Source: Cryobacterium frigoriphilum (lineage in GTDB: Bacteria > Actinomycetota > Actinomycetes > Actinomycetales > Microbacteriaceae). Taken from it: DNA of 64,000 bases. The stretch is from the NCBI RefSeq assembly GCF_004403305.1, contig NZ_SOHE01000016.1:62001-126000 (forward strand), in the 5' to 3' direction. Below are positions 35,703-44,834 of the stretch, piece by piece; positions within the stretch are counted from its first letter, which is position 1; the number at the start of each line of letters is the position of its first letter. The notes under the pieces are model-generated. The model ran no database searches, was not told where the DNA came from, and was given only the letters and a program-made list of their open reading frames with translations. Made by a program: the position numbers and the translations under genes.

Positions 35703-36377
35703 ATGGCTGACCCGACTGCATCGACCCCGATCGACCTGACGGTCTCGGGTTCCGTGCGGCGCCGCCCACGCCGTGAAAACGTGCGGGCGGCGCTGCTCGT
35801 CGCGGCCGTCGAGGTCTTTACCCAGACCGGTTACCTGGCGGCGCGGCTCGACGTGATCGCCGAGCGCGCCGGCTACACCAAGGGCGCCATCTACTCCAAC
35901 TTCGGCTCCAAGCAGGAACTCTTCGCGAGCCTGCTCGCCGAACGGCTGGCCGGAATCACCGCCGATTTTCTCGCCGGCTCCGGCGATTTCTCCACCTTTC
36001 GCGAACTCGTGGACTATTCGGCCGCGCGGCTGACCGACGAGGTTATTCGCGAACAGGCCTGGCACGCGCTCGTCGTCGAGTTCACGATTCAGGCCGGCCG
36101 TGACCCCGAGGTGGGTTCGGCCTTTCGGGCGCAGCGTCGCAATCGCCGCGATGTTCTCGCCGCCGCGATCGCCGACCGGGCGGCGCCCTTCGGCGGCCCG
36201 GCGAACCCGGCCGACTACAGCGTCTTCGCGATGATGCTGCTCGCGACCGTGAACGGCCTCGCGATCGAGGTCGCGGCCGATCCGGAGGGCGTCACGCGGG
36301 AGCAGATCCAGGGCAGCCTCGCCGCCGTGCTGATGGCCGCGCTCGCCCTCAACTCGCGCGGGCCTGCTGCGCCCTAG
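35703..36377 (+). CDS. TetR-family transcriptional regulator
   Basis: 224 aa. HTH at about residues 22-70 (AVEVFTQTGYLAARLDVIAERAGYTKGAIYSNFGSK-region) and a C-terminal ligand domain. It begins 11 bp after the YjdM gene and its 3' end overlaps the convergent ABC permease by 29 bp. Possible targets are itself, YjdM or the ABC cluster; no clear operator was found next to it. Confidence 0.85.
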   Translation: MADPTASTPIDLTVSGSVRRRPRRENVRAALLVAAVEVFTQTGYLAARLDVIAERAGYTKGAIYSNFGSKQELFASLLAERLAGITADFLAGSGDFSTFRELVDYSAARLTDEVIREQAWHALVVEFTIQAGRDPEVGSAFRAQRRNRRDVLAAAIADRAAPFGGPANPADYSVFAMMLLATVNGLAIEVAADPEGVTREQIQGSLAAVLMAALALNSRGPAAP

Positions 36378-38175
36378 TCGGCTGCGCCTCGACCGGCTGC
36401 GCGTCAACCCGCTGCGCCGTGCGGGGCCGCGAGGCGCGAGGCCGCGCCCACCCGAAGCCGGCGAGCGAGACCGCGAGCACCGCGGCCAGCACGAGCGCCC
36501 CGGCCGGAGCGAGCACGACCCACGGCGCCCGCTCGGCGTAGCCGATGCCCTCCGCAAGAACCAAACCCCACTCCGGTGTGGGCTGGTCGGTGCCGAGGCC
36601 GAGAAAACCGAGCGCCGCGAGCGTCAGCGCGACACCGGGCAACCGCAGCATCGCGTGTCGAAACACCGGCCCGATCACGGTCGGAACGATGTAGCGCAGC
36701 AGGATTCGGGCCCGCCCCACGCCCAGAACCGGCAGGATTCCGATGTGCGGCTGTGCGCGCGCCTCCAGCACGAGCGCCCCCGTGTGTGCGGCGAGCGGCG
36801 CCCAGCTGACCAGGGCCACCGCGATCGCCGCTCCGACGATGGAGGGTCCCCATAGCGCCGTGACCACGATCCCCGCGAGGATCGGCGGCGCCGCATTCGT
36901 GACCTCGAGCGGTCCGATCGACGCGTGCGGAAACAGCCCGACCACGACCCCCACGACCACGCAGACGAGCACCACCACGAGCGCGGTGCCGAGGGTGATG
37001 ACCGCCCCATGGCCCAGGCGCCCGAGCAGGTCGCGACCGCTCGCATCCGCCCCGAAGGGCAGCAGCCACGACGGCGGCGCCAGGCGGGCATGCTCGCTCG
37101 TAAACGGATCGCGCAGCAGCCCGGTGCCGATGATGAGCAGCAGAAGCAGCGCCGACCCGGCCGGCACGATGGCATCGCGACGGCGCGACGGCACCCGGGT
37201 CTCGGGCACGGGCAGTGAACCGAGCCGCAGCGCCGGGCCGAGCAGCACGCGGCGCAGCAGTCCGACGGCCCCGCCCACGACGACGGCGACCCCGAGCAGG
37301 GCCAGGATTCCGGCCTGCAGGGCGGGAATGTCCTGCGAGCTGGCCGCCCCGAGGGTGGCCCGGCCGAGTCCGGGAATCGCGAAGATCTGCTCGACCGCGA
37401 CGGCGCCGCCGGTGAGCCCGATGAGCACGAGCCCGATCTGACCGAGCACCGACGGCAGCGCCCGCCGCAGCACCGCCGCCACGGTACGCCAGGTCGGAAA
37501 CCCCGCCATCGCCCAGGTCAGCACCCACCGCTCGGCGAAGGCCCCGGCGATCGCGTCCGACAGCAGTCGGCCGATCAGGCCGCCCGCGGGAACGCCGAGC
37601 GCGAGGGCGGGCAGCACAGCGTACTGGATGCCCGTCCACCCGTAGGGCGGAAACCAGCGCAGCCAGACGGCACAGATGATGAGCAGCGCCGCAGCGAGCA
37701 GAAACTCGGGCAGCGCCGTGAGCGTCGCTGCGATCGCCCCGGCACCGCGGGCGCGCCGGCCCCGCAGGCCGGCGCGCACGGTCGGCAGGCACAGCAGGGT
37801 CGCAACGACCGTGGCGACGAGAATCGCGAACCCCATCAGGGTCAACGAGACGCCGAGCGCGTCGAGTGTGCCCGGCAGCACCGGGCGGTTGCTGATCCAG
37901 GACGTTCCGAAATCGCCGCGCAGCACGCCACCGACCCAGTCCGCGAAGACCATGAACGGCCCGCGATTCAGGCCGAGTTCGGCGCGCACGGCCTCGAGGT
38001 TCGCCGGCGTGACCTCGAGATCGGCGTAGCGTGCCCGCAGAATCGTGTACTCGGGGCTGCGGCCGGAGAGCCACGGCAGCATGCCGACGAGCAGCACGAC
38101 CGCCGAGATCGCGGTGACCCGCGACCCGGCGACGAGTGCGCCGGCGCGCAGCACCCCGGCCCGGCCTCGGGCCAT
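36349..38175 (-). CDS. Fused DppB-DppC-type ABC transporter permease
   Basis: 608-aa protein in which two permeases of the peptide/nickel family are joined. The first half (to about 320) has the DppB-like N-terminus, LGLNRGPFMVFADWVGGVLRGDFGTSW and the EAA-like loop AMAGFPTWRTVAAVLRRALPSVLG. The second half (about 335-590) is DppC-like: FGADASGRDLLGRLGHGA, ASPI-like NAAPPILAG, and the EAA loop LGVGRARILLRYIVPTVIGP. Usually these are separate genes. About 11-12 membrane segments. It overlaps the binding-protein stop by 1 bp. Confidence 0.88.
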   Translation of the reverse strand: MARGRAGVLRAGALVAGSRVTAISAVVLLVGMLPWLSGRSPEYTILRARYADLEVTPANLEAVRAELGLNRGPFMVFADWVGGVLRGDFGTSWISNRPVLPGTLDALGVSLTLMGFAILVATVVATLLCLPTVRAGLRGRRARGAGAIAATLTALPEFLLAAALLIICAVWLRWFPPYGWTGIQYAVLPALALGVPAGGLIGRLLSDAIAGAFAERWVLTWAMAGFPTWRTVAAVLRRALPSVLGQIGLVLIGLTGGAVAVEQIFAIPGLGRATLGAASSQDIPALQAGILALLGVAVVVGGAVGLLRRVLLGPALRLGSLPVPETRVPSRRRDAIVPAGSALLLLLIIGTGLLRDPFTSEHARLAPPSWLLPFGADASGRDLLGRLGHGAVITLGTALVVVLVCVVVGVVVGLFPHASIGPLEVTNAAPPILAGIVVTALWGPSIVGAAIAVALVSWAPLAAHTGALVLEARAQPHIGILPVLGVGRARILLRYIVPTVIGPVFRHAMLRLPGVALTLAALGFLGLGTDQPTPEWGLVLAEGIGYAERAPWVVLAPAGALVLAAVLAVSLAGFGWARPRASRPRTAQRVDAQPVEAQPTRAQQARAS

Positions 38176-39719
38176 TAGCGTGTCACGCGCGTCTCATTCG
38201 TGATCAGGGCACGCTCGCGCGGGTCACGCACGGCCCCGGTCACGCCGACACCCTCGCCCTGGATGACTCGTTCGTGCAGCAGGGGGATGGCCGCGTCCCG
38301 GGCGAGAATCATGGCCTCGGCCTGCATGATGGCGGCTCGGCGCTCGGCACCCGCCGGGATGGCCGCGGCCGCGTCGAGCGCGGCGTCGACCTCGGCAGCG
38401 CAGAGCTGCGAGATGGCGAACGAGCCCGCGCAGGCGAAGTCGCTGTACAGGTAGGCCACCGGATCGCCCGAATCGAGCACGGTGGCGCGGGACAGGATGA
38501 ACGCGTCGAAGGCGCCGTCGAGGGCATCCGCTTCGATGTACTGGTACTCGCGCACGTCCTGTTCCACAATGAAGCCCACGGCCTCGAGCTGCTGTTCGAG
38601 CTGCACGGCGACTTCGGGCAGTTCGGCCCGGTCGGTAAAGGTGCCGAGCGAGATGCGCACGCCGTCGACGGCCGCGGCATCCGCTCGCCCGGCCAGGATG
38701 CGCGAATATGCGGCCGCGTCTCGTTCGGCGGCGGCCCAGTCGAGCGCCGGGCCGAGCAGGCCGTCGGCCTCGTCGGCCCGATTCTCGTAGACGAGCCGGG
38801 CGATCGCCGCGTTGTCGAGCGCGACCCGGGCCGCGGCGCGCACGGCGGGGTCGGCGAACGGGCCGGACTCGGTATTCAGGTAGAGCGTGTTGGTGCGCGG
38901 CATCGGCACCTCGTAAATAAGGTCGTTGTCGATCTGGGCGACCTGCCCGACCGGGATGGCCTCCACGATGTCGGCGGTTCGGGTGCGCAGCGCCGCGGCG
39001 CGCGCGGTACCGTCGGGCACGAACTGCACGTCGATGCCGCTCGAGACGGCGGGCGTGCCCCAATAATCGTCATAGCGGTTGAGGGTGGCGCCGCTCGTGC
39101 CGTCGACGGCGGCGAGCACAAACGGGCCGGTGCCCGCGTTGACCGGGTCGACCACTCCATCGTCGCCGTAGGCGGCGGCGGCAAGAATCGTCAGCTGCGG
39201 GCTCGACAGCCGCTGCGGAATCAGCGGGTCCTCCGTCACGGTCGTCACGGTGACGACGTCGCCGTCGGCCGTGACCGTCAGGTCGACGCCGTCGAGAATG
39301 CGCGGCTTCGGGCTCGCGGTCGCAGCGTAGGTCAAAGACGCGGCGACCTGCTCGCCGGTCAGCGCGGTGCCATCGTGAAAGGTCACATCCGAGCGGATGT
39401 CGAAGCGCCAGTTCTGCGCATCGACCCGCTGCCAGTCGGTGGCCAGCGCGGGCTGCGCGTCGCCGAGGTCGTCGAGCGTGACGAGGGTCTCGCCGGTGCT
39501 CCAGCGGGAGAGTTTGAAGGCGTCGTCGCTGAGCGGTGACAGCCCGCTGCGCGGCGGCTGCAGCATGGCGAGCCGGATGCGGTCGCCCGAGTCGCCGGCG
39601 CCGCCCGTCACTGAGGCGGCGCTGTCTGAAAAACAGCCCGAGAACAGGAGGGTGGTCGCGGTGGCCAGGCCGAGGCCAATGAGTATGCGCTGAAGTGTGC
39701 TGACAATTCTGCGGTGCAT
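38175..39719 (-). CDS. Family 5 ABC solute-binding lipoprotein
   Basis: 514-aa extracytoplasmic binding protein of the peptide/nickel class. ATG 39719 follows AAGGACC; the signal peptide ends in lipobox FSGC near residue 29. Family features: SRWSTGETLVTLDDLGDAQPALATDWQRVDAQNWRF-region, DVTFHDGTALTGEQVAASLTYA, NTGPF-like AGTGPFVLAAVDG, and RALAIS-like ARVALDNAAIARLVYENRA. Ligand could be oligopeptides, nickel or a metal-chelator complex; the upstream Fur/Zur-like box favours a metal role. Confidence 0.88.
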   Translation of the reverse strand: MHRRIVSTLQRILIGLGLATATTLLFSGCFSDSAASVTGGAGDSGDRIRLAMLQPPRSGLSPLSDDAFKLSRWSTGETLVTLDDLGDAQPALATDWQRVDAQNWRFDIRSDVTFHDGTALTGEQVAASLTYAATASPKPRILDGVDLTVTADGDVVTVTTVTEDPLIPQRLSSPQLTILAAAAYGDDGVVDPVNAGTGPFVLAAVDGTSGATLNRYDDYWGTPAVSSGIDVQFVPDGTARAAALRTRTADIVEAIPVGQVAQIDNDLIYEVPMPRTNTLYLNTESGPFADPAVRAAARVALDNAAIARLVYENRADEADGLLGPALDWAAAERDAAAYSRILAGRADAAAVDGVRISLGTFTDRAELPEVAVQLEQQLEAVGFIVEQDVREYQYIEADALDGAFDAFILSRATVLDSGDPVAYLYSDFACAGSFAISQLCAAEVDAALDAAAAIPAGAERRAAIMQAEAMILARDAAIPLLHERVIQGEGVGVTGAVRDPRERALITNETRVTR

Positions 39720-39726
39720 GAGGTCC

Positions 39727-40521
39727 TTAAGAGCGGGGCGATTTGAGCCGGGGGATGGCGTCAACGAGGGCGCGGGTGGCTTCGTGTTCGGGGGCGGCGA
39801 GCAGTCGGTCGGTCGGCCCCTGTTCCACGATGCGACCCTCACTCAGCACGAGACTGCGGGCGCAGAGCCGGCCGACGGCATCCAGGTCGTGGGAGACGAA
39901 GACCAGTCCGAGCGAGCGGTCTCGGGCCAGCGCCTCGAGCAGGGCGAGAATCTGGTTGCGCATCGGCAGGTCGAGACCGCTCACCGGCTCGTCGGCGAGC
40001 AGAAAATCGGGGCCGGCCACGATGCCGCGGGCGAGGGCCACGCGCTGGGCCTGGCCGCCACTGAGCTCACGCGGGCGTTTGGTGGCGAGCGACCCGCACA
40101 GGCCGACGCTGTCGAGAGCCTCCCGCACGAGCGCGCGGTGGTCGCCGGGGACGCCGAGGCGCGCGAGGGGTTCCCGCACGAGCTGCTCGACGGTCATGCG
40201 TGGTTCGAGGCTCGCGGCCGGGTCCTGCGGGATGTACTGAACGCGGCGCCGAAACCAGCGCAGCGACCGCGTGTTGCCTGCCTGCACCGGAGTGTCTCCG
40301 AGGTGCAGGCCGCCGCGAGTGGGGGTTTCCAAGGCCAGCAGCACGCGCAGCAGCGTGGACTTGCCCGATCCGGACTGGCCCACGAGACCCACGGTGTCTC
40401 CGCGCGCGAGCGTGCAGGAGACATCCGTCAGTGCCGCGACCCTGCCGCGACGGCCGAACGGCCCCGGTGCCGGGGTGGAATAGGCGTGGCTCAGGCCCGT
40501 CGCCCGCAGCTCATTGATCAC
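39727..40521 (-). CDS. ABC transporter ATP-binding protein (OppF/DppF type)
   Basis: 264 aa. Walker A GQSGSGKSTLLR, signature LSGGQAQRVALARGI, Walker B FLLADEPVSGLD, H-loop FVSHD. GTG start overlaps the upstream ATPase stop by 4 bp. It forms the second nucleotide-binding subunit with the protein from 40518-41297. The canonical C-terminal oligopeptide extension is short or absent. Confidence 0.92.
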   Translation of the reverse strand: MINELRATGLSHAYSTPAPGPFGRRGRVAALTDVSCTLARGDTVGLVGQSGSGKSTLLRVLLALETPTRGGLHLGDTPVQAGNTRSLRWFRRRVQYIPQDPAASLEPRMTVEQLVREPLARLGVPGDHRALVREALDSVGLCGSLATKRPRELSGGQAQRVALARGIVAGPDFLLADEPVSGLDLPMRNQILALLEALARDRSLGLVFVSHDLDAVGRLCARSLVLSEGRIVEQGPTDRLLAAPEHEATRALVDAIPRLKSPRS

Positions 40522-41297
40522 GCGCAGGCCAGCGATCGGGGAGCGGCCGATGCCACGAGCGCCCGAGCATACTCGTGGCCGGGTCGTTCGATCAGATCGT
40601 GCATGGCGGCCTGTTCCACAACGCGCCCGTGCTGCAGCACGACGGCGCGGTCGCAGAGTGAGGCGGCCACGGCCAGATCATGCGTGATGAACAGGATGGC
40701 GGCCCGCTCGGCGTCGCCGTAGTCGCGCAGCACGTCGAGCACCCTGGCCTGGTTGACCACGTCGAGGGCCGTCGTGGGTTCGTCGGCGATGAGCAGTCGG
40801 GCGCGGCAGGCGAGCGCGAGCGCGATGCACACCCGCTGGAGTTGTCCGCCCGAGAGCTGGGCTGCATACCCCGCCATCGTGCGCGGTGGGTCGTCAATGC
40901 CGACGGATGCCAGCAGCTCGGCCACGCAGGCGCGGGCCGCTCTGGCGCCGAGTTCGTGGTGGCGCCGCACCGCAAGCGTGAGCTGTGCCGCGATTGTCAC
41001 GAGCGGGTTCAGGGCGCTGCGTGAGTCCTGATACACCGCGGCAATGCCCATCGCGGTGCGACGTGCTGCCGTCGAACCCACGTCGACGGGCACTCCGAAC
41101 AGCGTGAGGCTGCCGCTTGCCCGAAACTCCGGCCCGAGCGAACCGAGCACGGCCGCCGCGGTGAGCGATTTGCCGGAGCCGGAGGCGCCGAGCAGGGCGA
41201 CCCGCTCGCCCGGGTCGACGGTGAGGTCGATGCCGTGCACGAGGAACTTGCCACGCACCGAGACGGTCAGGTTGCGCAGGGCCAGGGCGGGTGGCAT
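40518..41297 (-). CDS. ABC transporter ATP-binding protein (OppD/DppD type)
   Basis: 259 aa. Walker A GASGSGKSLTAAAVLG, Q-loop YQDSRSALNPL, signature LSGGQLQRVCIALAL, Walker B LLIADEPTTALD, H-loop FITHD. It heads the minus-strand ABC operon (ATPase, ATPase, binding protein, fused permease). GAGAGAAC lies just ahead of the ATG. A Fur-type palindrome sits 59-79 bp upstream. Confidence 0.92.
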   Translation of the reverse strand: MPPALALRNLTVSVRGKFLVHGIDLTVDPGERVALLGASGSGKSLTAAAVLGSLGPEFRASGSLTLFGVPVDVGSTAARRTAMGIAAVYQDSRSALNPLVTIAAQLTLAVRRHHELGARAARACVAELLASVGIDDPPRTMAGYAAQLSGGQLQRVCIALALACRARLLIADEPTTALDVVNQARVLDVLRDYGDAERAAILFITHDLAVAASLCDRAVVLQHGRVVEQAAMHDLIERPGHEYARALVASAAPRSLACA

Positions 41298-41355
41298 CGA
41301 GTTCTCTCACACTGTTGGGAACGAGCAGGTCAGGGACGGGGCAGGTCCCTAACTG

Positions 41356-41376
41356 TATTGATTCTTATTATCAATA
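41356..41376. promoter_or_regulatory. Fur/Zur-like palindrome upstream of the ABC operon
   Basis: Perfect 7-bp arms TATTGAT and ATCAATA around a 7-bp centre. The core 15-mer TGATTCTTATTATCA matches the classical 7-1-7 Fur-family box TGATAAT-N-ATTATCA at 12 of 14 defined positions. On the minus strand it fills the 17-bp spacer between TTGTTA and TACAGT, a plausible promoter for the ABC operon. It is an AT-rich island in GC-rich DNA. Confidence 0.6.
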
Positions 41377-41394
41377 ACAAGCTCACCCTGGAAC

Positions 41395-42717
41395 TCAGGC
41401 GATCAGGGAGACGATCCACAGGGCCGGCCACGCCGCCGCGAGCACGATTGCGAGGTAGACGAGGTTGCGCCGAGACAGCACCAGACTGTCGATGCCGTAT
41501 CGGGAGCTGAGAAACATGGTCGTGCCGGTCAGCGGCCCGACCGCGATCGATACTCCCCAGCCGACGGACGCCGCCAGCACGAACAGGGTCGGGTCGGGGC
41601 CGAGCGGATGCACGAGCGCGCCCACCACGGCGAGCGACACGACCGGGTGCATGCCCACGAGCGCAGCGAGCACCATGGCGAGCAGCATCAGCCACGCCAC
41701 CCAGACGGTGAAACCGGGCACCGGCAGCACCACGTGCACGAGCGGAAAGAGCACGTGCAGGCCGACCGCGAGAACTCCGGCCGAGGCGAACAGGGTGACC
41801 TCGCCACGCAACCCTGGCAGGTCGCGACGGGCGTGCCGGGCGAGGGTACGGGGCATCCGTCGCCAGTCCCGCAGCAGCAGGCCGAGGGCGGTGACACCGA
41901 TGCCGCCGAGCAGCACGAGGCGCGGAACCGCGAGCTCCGGGAACAGCTGATGGGCCAGCATCACCACCGCAACGAGGGCCAGCGGCACGCGAATCAGCGC
42001 CCAGCTGAGCGAATAGCCGGTGTACGTGCGCAGTTCACCGCCCCACAGGCGGCACAGGTCCCCGGTGCTGAGCACGATGCTGACGAGAGCGAGGGGTAGG
42101 CCGACCGCGAGCAGCACGAGCGTATTGGCACCCGGAACGAGGGTGGTGGCGGCCGCCGCGGCCGCCCAGAACGGTGACCAGAACGCCGCCGACGCGTACG
42201 CCCGTGACAGCAGGGCGGCATCGGGCAGGCGCAGCACGCCGCGCCCGCGCAGCTGGTCGCCAACGATGCCGACCGCGCCCATATTGATGACCGCGCCCAG
42301 CAGATGCGTAGCCAGCGCCGTGCGGATGACGGCCGGCGCGCCGTGCAGCCGCGGCCGGGTCGCCTGCGACAACGGAGTGATCAGGCGCAGAAACGACACC
42401 GCCGTGACCATGCCGATGAGGTCCTGGTTGACCGACAGCAGGTCTCGGGCGTCGACCGTGCCCCCGAGGGCGCCGCCGAGAATGAGCGACAGGCCGCCGA
42501 TCGTCATGAGCACGATCGCGATCAGGCGCTGCGTGCGCCCGACCAGGGCGAGGCCGAGCACCGCGCAGGCGAGGGTCAGAGCGCCGGCGACGAGCGTCGC
42601 GCCCGGCACGACCGTTGACAGTCCGACCATGACGATGATGCCGCTGAGCAGCAGCGCGTAGAGCAGCAGTGCCGTGGGTCCCCGCAGAGCGTCCGATCGG
42701 GCGCCCGGCACGGTCAC
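41395..42717 (-). CDS. Polytopic membrane protein, possible anion/ion-transporter-superfamily permease
   Basis: 440 aa with about 11-12 hydrophobic helices and few charged loops. The C-terminal half has GMHPVVSLAVVGALVHPLGPDPTLF followed by GWGVSIAVGPLTGTTMF, which recalls the HPV and glycine/threonine-rich hairpin regions of ion transporter (IT) superfamily proteins. I do not recognise a specific family. It lies directly after menF on the same strand (3-bp gap), so it is likely co-transcribed with menF. Function unknown. Confidence 0.7.
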   Translation of the reverse strand: MTVPGARSDALRGPTALLLYALLLSGIIVMVGLSTVVPGATLVAGALTLACAVLGLALVGRTQRLIAIVLMTIGGLSLILGGALGGTVDARDLLSVNQDLIGMVTAVSFLRLITPLSQATRPRLHGAPAVIRTALATHLLGAVINMGAVGIVGDQLRGRGVLRLPDAALLSRAYASAAFWSPFWAAAAAATTLVPGANTLVLLAVGLPLALVSIVLSTGDLCRLWGGELRTYTGYSLSWALIRVPLALVAVVMLAHQLFPELAVPRLVLLGGIGVTALGLLLRDWRRMPRTLARHARRDLPGLRGEVTLFASAGVLAVGLHVLFPLVHVVLPVPGFTVWVAWLMLLAMVLAALVGMHPVVSLAVVGALVHPLGPDPTLFVLAASVGWGVSIAVGPLTGTTMFLSSRYGIDSLVLSRRNLVYLAIVLAAAWPALWIVSLIA

Positions 42718-42720
42718 CGG

Positions 42721-43953
42721 CTACCCGAAGGCTTCGACGACGGGGCGAAACTTCATCTTGGTTTCGGCGAGTTCGTGCTCGGGGGTCGAGTCGAGCACGA
42801 TGCCGCAGCCCGCGTACGCGGTGACGTCGCCGGTCGGGGTGACCTGCGCGCAACGCAGCGCGATCGCCCACTCGCCGTCACCGTCGGCGCCGACCCAGCC
42901 GACCGGTCCGGCGTAGCGGCCGCGGTCGAAGGGTTCGAGTTCGCGAATCAGGGCCAGCGCGGCCGGCGTCGGCGTGCCGGCGACGGCCGCCGTGGGGTGC
43001 ATCGCCGAGATCAGGTCGAGCGAGGTCGACCCGTCGCTCAGGGTGCCCTCGAGGTCGGTCGCGAGGTGCCAGAGGTTGGGCAGCTTCACGGTGAAGGGAA
43101 TCTCGCTCGTGGCGAGCACCGAGGTGTGCGGGCGCAGCGACTGCAGCACGCTCTGCACGGCGAACTCGTGTTCGTCGCCGTCTTTCGTGCTCGTGGCCAG
43201 GGCGAGGGCCGCTTCGAGGTCGGCGGCGGCATCCGTTCCCCGGCTGATCGTGCCGGCGAGCACGCGGGCGTTGACGTCGCCGTGGTCGACCCTAATCAGG
43301 GTCTCCGGGCTCGAGCCGACGAGGCCGTCGACCGCATAGGTCCAACAGTCCGGATAGCCCAGCGCGAGTTTGGTGATCGCTCGCCGCAGGTCACTCTCGG
43401 CGGGCAGGTGCCCGGTCAGGTCACGGGCCAGCACGACCTTGTTGAGATCCTGCTTGCCAATGCGACGGACGCCTTCGGCCACCGCATCGGTGAACCCGGC
43501 GGCCCCGAGGTTGCCCGGTCGCAGCGAGATGCGATACTCGTCGCCCGGTGCGCGCGCGGTGAGCGGGGTCGTGGGCGCCGTGGAGCCGGTCGCCCAGATA
43601 CGGGTGACCCAGCACTGGCCGTCTTCACGGCCGACGATGACCTCCGGCACGATCAAGACGCTGGTCTGGGCCGAAAAATCGTCGAAGGCGAAGGTGCCGA
43701 AGGCCAGCAGTCCGGTGCCCGTGCGGGTCAGCGGGTCGGTGATCGTCGCGTTCGCGACGACCTCGCGCCAGGCGGCCGCGGCATCCCTCATGCGGGTGGG
43801 GCCGGAAAATTCGAGGCGCAGGGCCGTGCCGATGCCGGCGAGGCCCTGATTACGGCGCATCCAGAGCAGCGGCTGCCGCTGATCGAGAAGCGGAATGAGT
43901 TGTTGAATGTCGGCAATGGGGGAGGTTTCGACCGTTAGAGCCTGCGCATTCAC
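42721..43953 (-). CDS. menF: Isochorismate synthase
   Basis: 410-aa chorismate-using enzyme making isochorismate for menaquinone. Family motifs: KVVLARDLTG with the catalytic Lys, GSSPETLIRV, ARVLAGTISRGTD, EHEFAVQSV, HLATDLEGTL, HPTAAVAGTP, GPVGWVGADGDGEWAIALRC, YAGCGIVLDSTPEHELAET. It is divergent from menG. A siderophore-type (EntC/DhbC) role is possible, but the menaquinone neighbours support MenF. Confidence 0.92.
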   Translation of the reverse strand: MNAQALTVETSPIADIQQLIPLLDQRQPLLWMRRNQGLAGIGTALRLEFSGPTRMRDAAAAWREVVANATITDPLTRTGTGLLAFGTFAFDDFSAQTSVLIVPEVIVGREDGQCWVTRIWATGSTAPTTPLTARAPGDEYRISLRPGNLGAAGFTDAVAEGVRRIGKQDLNKVVLARDLTGHLPAESDLRRAITKLALGYPDCWTYAVDGLVGSSPETLIRVDHGDVNARVLAGTISRGTDAAADLEAALALATSTKDGDEHEFAVQSVLQSLRPHTSVLATSEIPFTVKLPNLWHLATDLEGTLSDGSTSLDLISAMHPTAAVAGTPTPAALALIRELEPFDRGRYAGPVGWVGADGDGEWAIALRCAQVTPTGDVTAYAGCGIVLDSTPEHELAETKMKFRPVVEAFG

Positions 43954-44052
43954 GTGAGTAGCCTACGCCCGTGCGGGGCTCCCGCCTGTGGGAGTGCCGG
44001 GCGTGCCCCTCCGGGCGGGCCGCGCGGCCGCGGATCATCCTAGACTGGGCAG

Positions 44053-44760
44053 GTGAATAGAGCAGACCTCAATAAACGGCCCGCCCAGGTGGCGGCGATG
44101 TTCGACGAGGTCGCCGCGCACTACGACCTCACCAACGCCCTGTTGTCGGCCGGTAATGCCTCGCTGTGGCGCATCGCCACGACGCGTGCCGTGGCCCCGC
44201 AGGCCGGCGAACGCATCCTCGACATCGCCGCCGGCACCGGAACCTCGAGCGCCGCGATCGCCAAGAGCGGCGCCCATGTCGTGGCCGCCGATTTCAGCGA
44301 GGGCATGATCCAGGTGGGCCGCACCCGGCACGCCGGCAATGCCAACATCGAATTCGTGCAGGCGGATGCGACGAAGCTGCCGTTCGCCGACGGGGAATTC
44401 GACGCCGTGACCATCTCGTTCGGACTGCGCAACGTCGTCGAGCCCAAAAAGGCGCTCGCCGAGTTCTACCGGGTGACCAAGCCCGGCGGCCGCGTCGTGA
44501 TCTGCGAATTCTCGACCCCGCCCCTGACACCGGTGCGGGTGGGCTACTTTGCCTACCTCAACCGGGTGATGCCCGCCGTGGTGCGCCTCGTGTCGTCAAA
44601 CGCCGAGGCCTACGACTACCTGGGCGAGTCGATTGCCGCCTGGCCGGCGCAGACCGTGCTGAGCGGCTGGATGCGCGACGCCGGCTACGACGCCGTCGCC
44701 TACCGCAATCTGACGCTCGGCATCGTGGCCCTGCATCGCGGCATCAAGTCGGCTGGTTAA
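44053..44760 (+). CDS. menG: Demethylmenaquinone methyltransferase
   Basis: 235-aa SAM-dependent C-methyltransferase for the last menaquinone step (UbiE/MenG). Motifs: VAAMFDEVAAHYDLTNALLS, SAM motif I LDIAAGTGTSS, DFSEGMI, FDAVTISFGLRNV, GRVVICEFSTPPL. GTG start with AGG immediately upstream (44047-44052 region). TAGACT at 44041-44046 could be a -10 for a near-leaderless message. Confidence 0.93.
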   Translation: MNRADLNKRPAQVAAMFDEVAAHYDLTNALLSAGNASLWRIATTRAVAPQAGERILDIAAGTGTSSAAIAKSGAHVVAADFSEGMIQVGRTRHAGNANIEFVQADATKLPFADGEFDAVTISFGLRNVVEPKKALAEFYRVTKPGGRVVICEFSTPPLTPVRVGYFAYLNRVMPAVVRLVSSNAEAYDYLGESIAAWPAQTVLSGWMRDAGYDAVAYRNLTLGIVALHRGIKSAG

Positions 44761-44834
44761 GCCATCCGCGTTGTTTCCGTGGCGCATATTCATGCCACGT
44801 TTATTCAGGTGCGACTCATCGGTAGGCTGACAGA

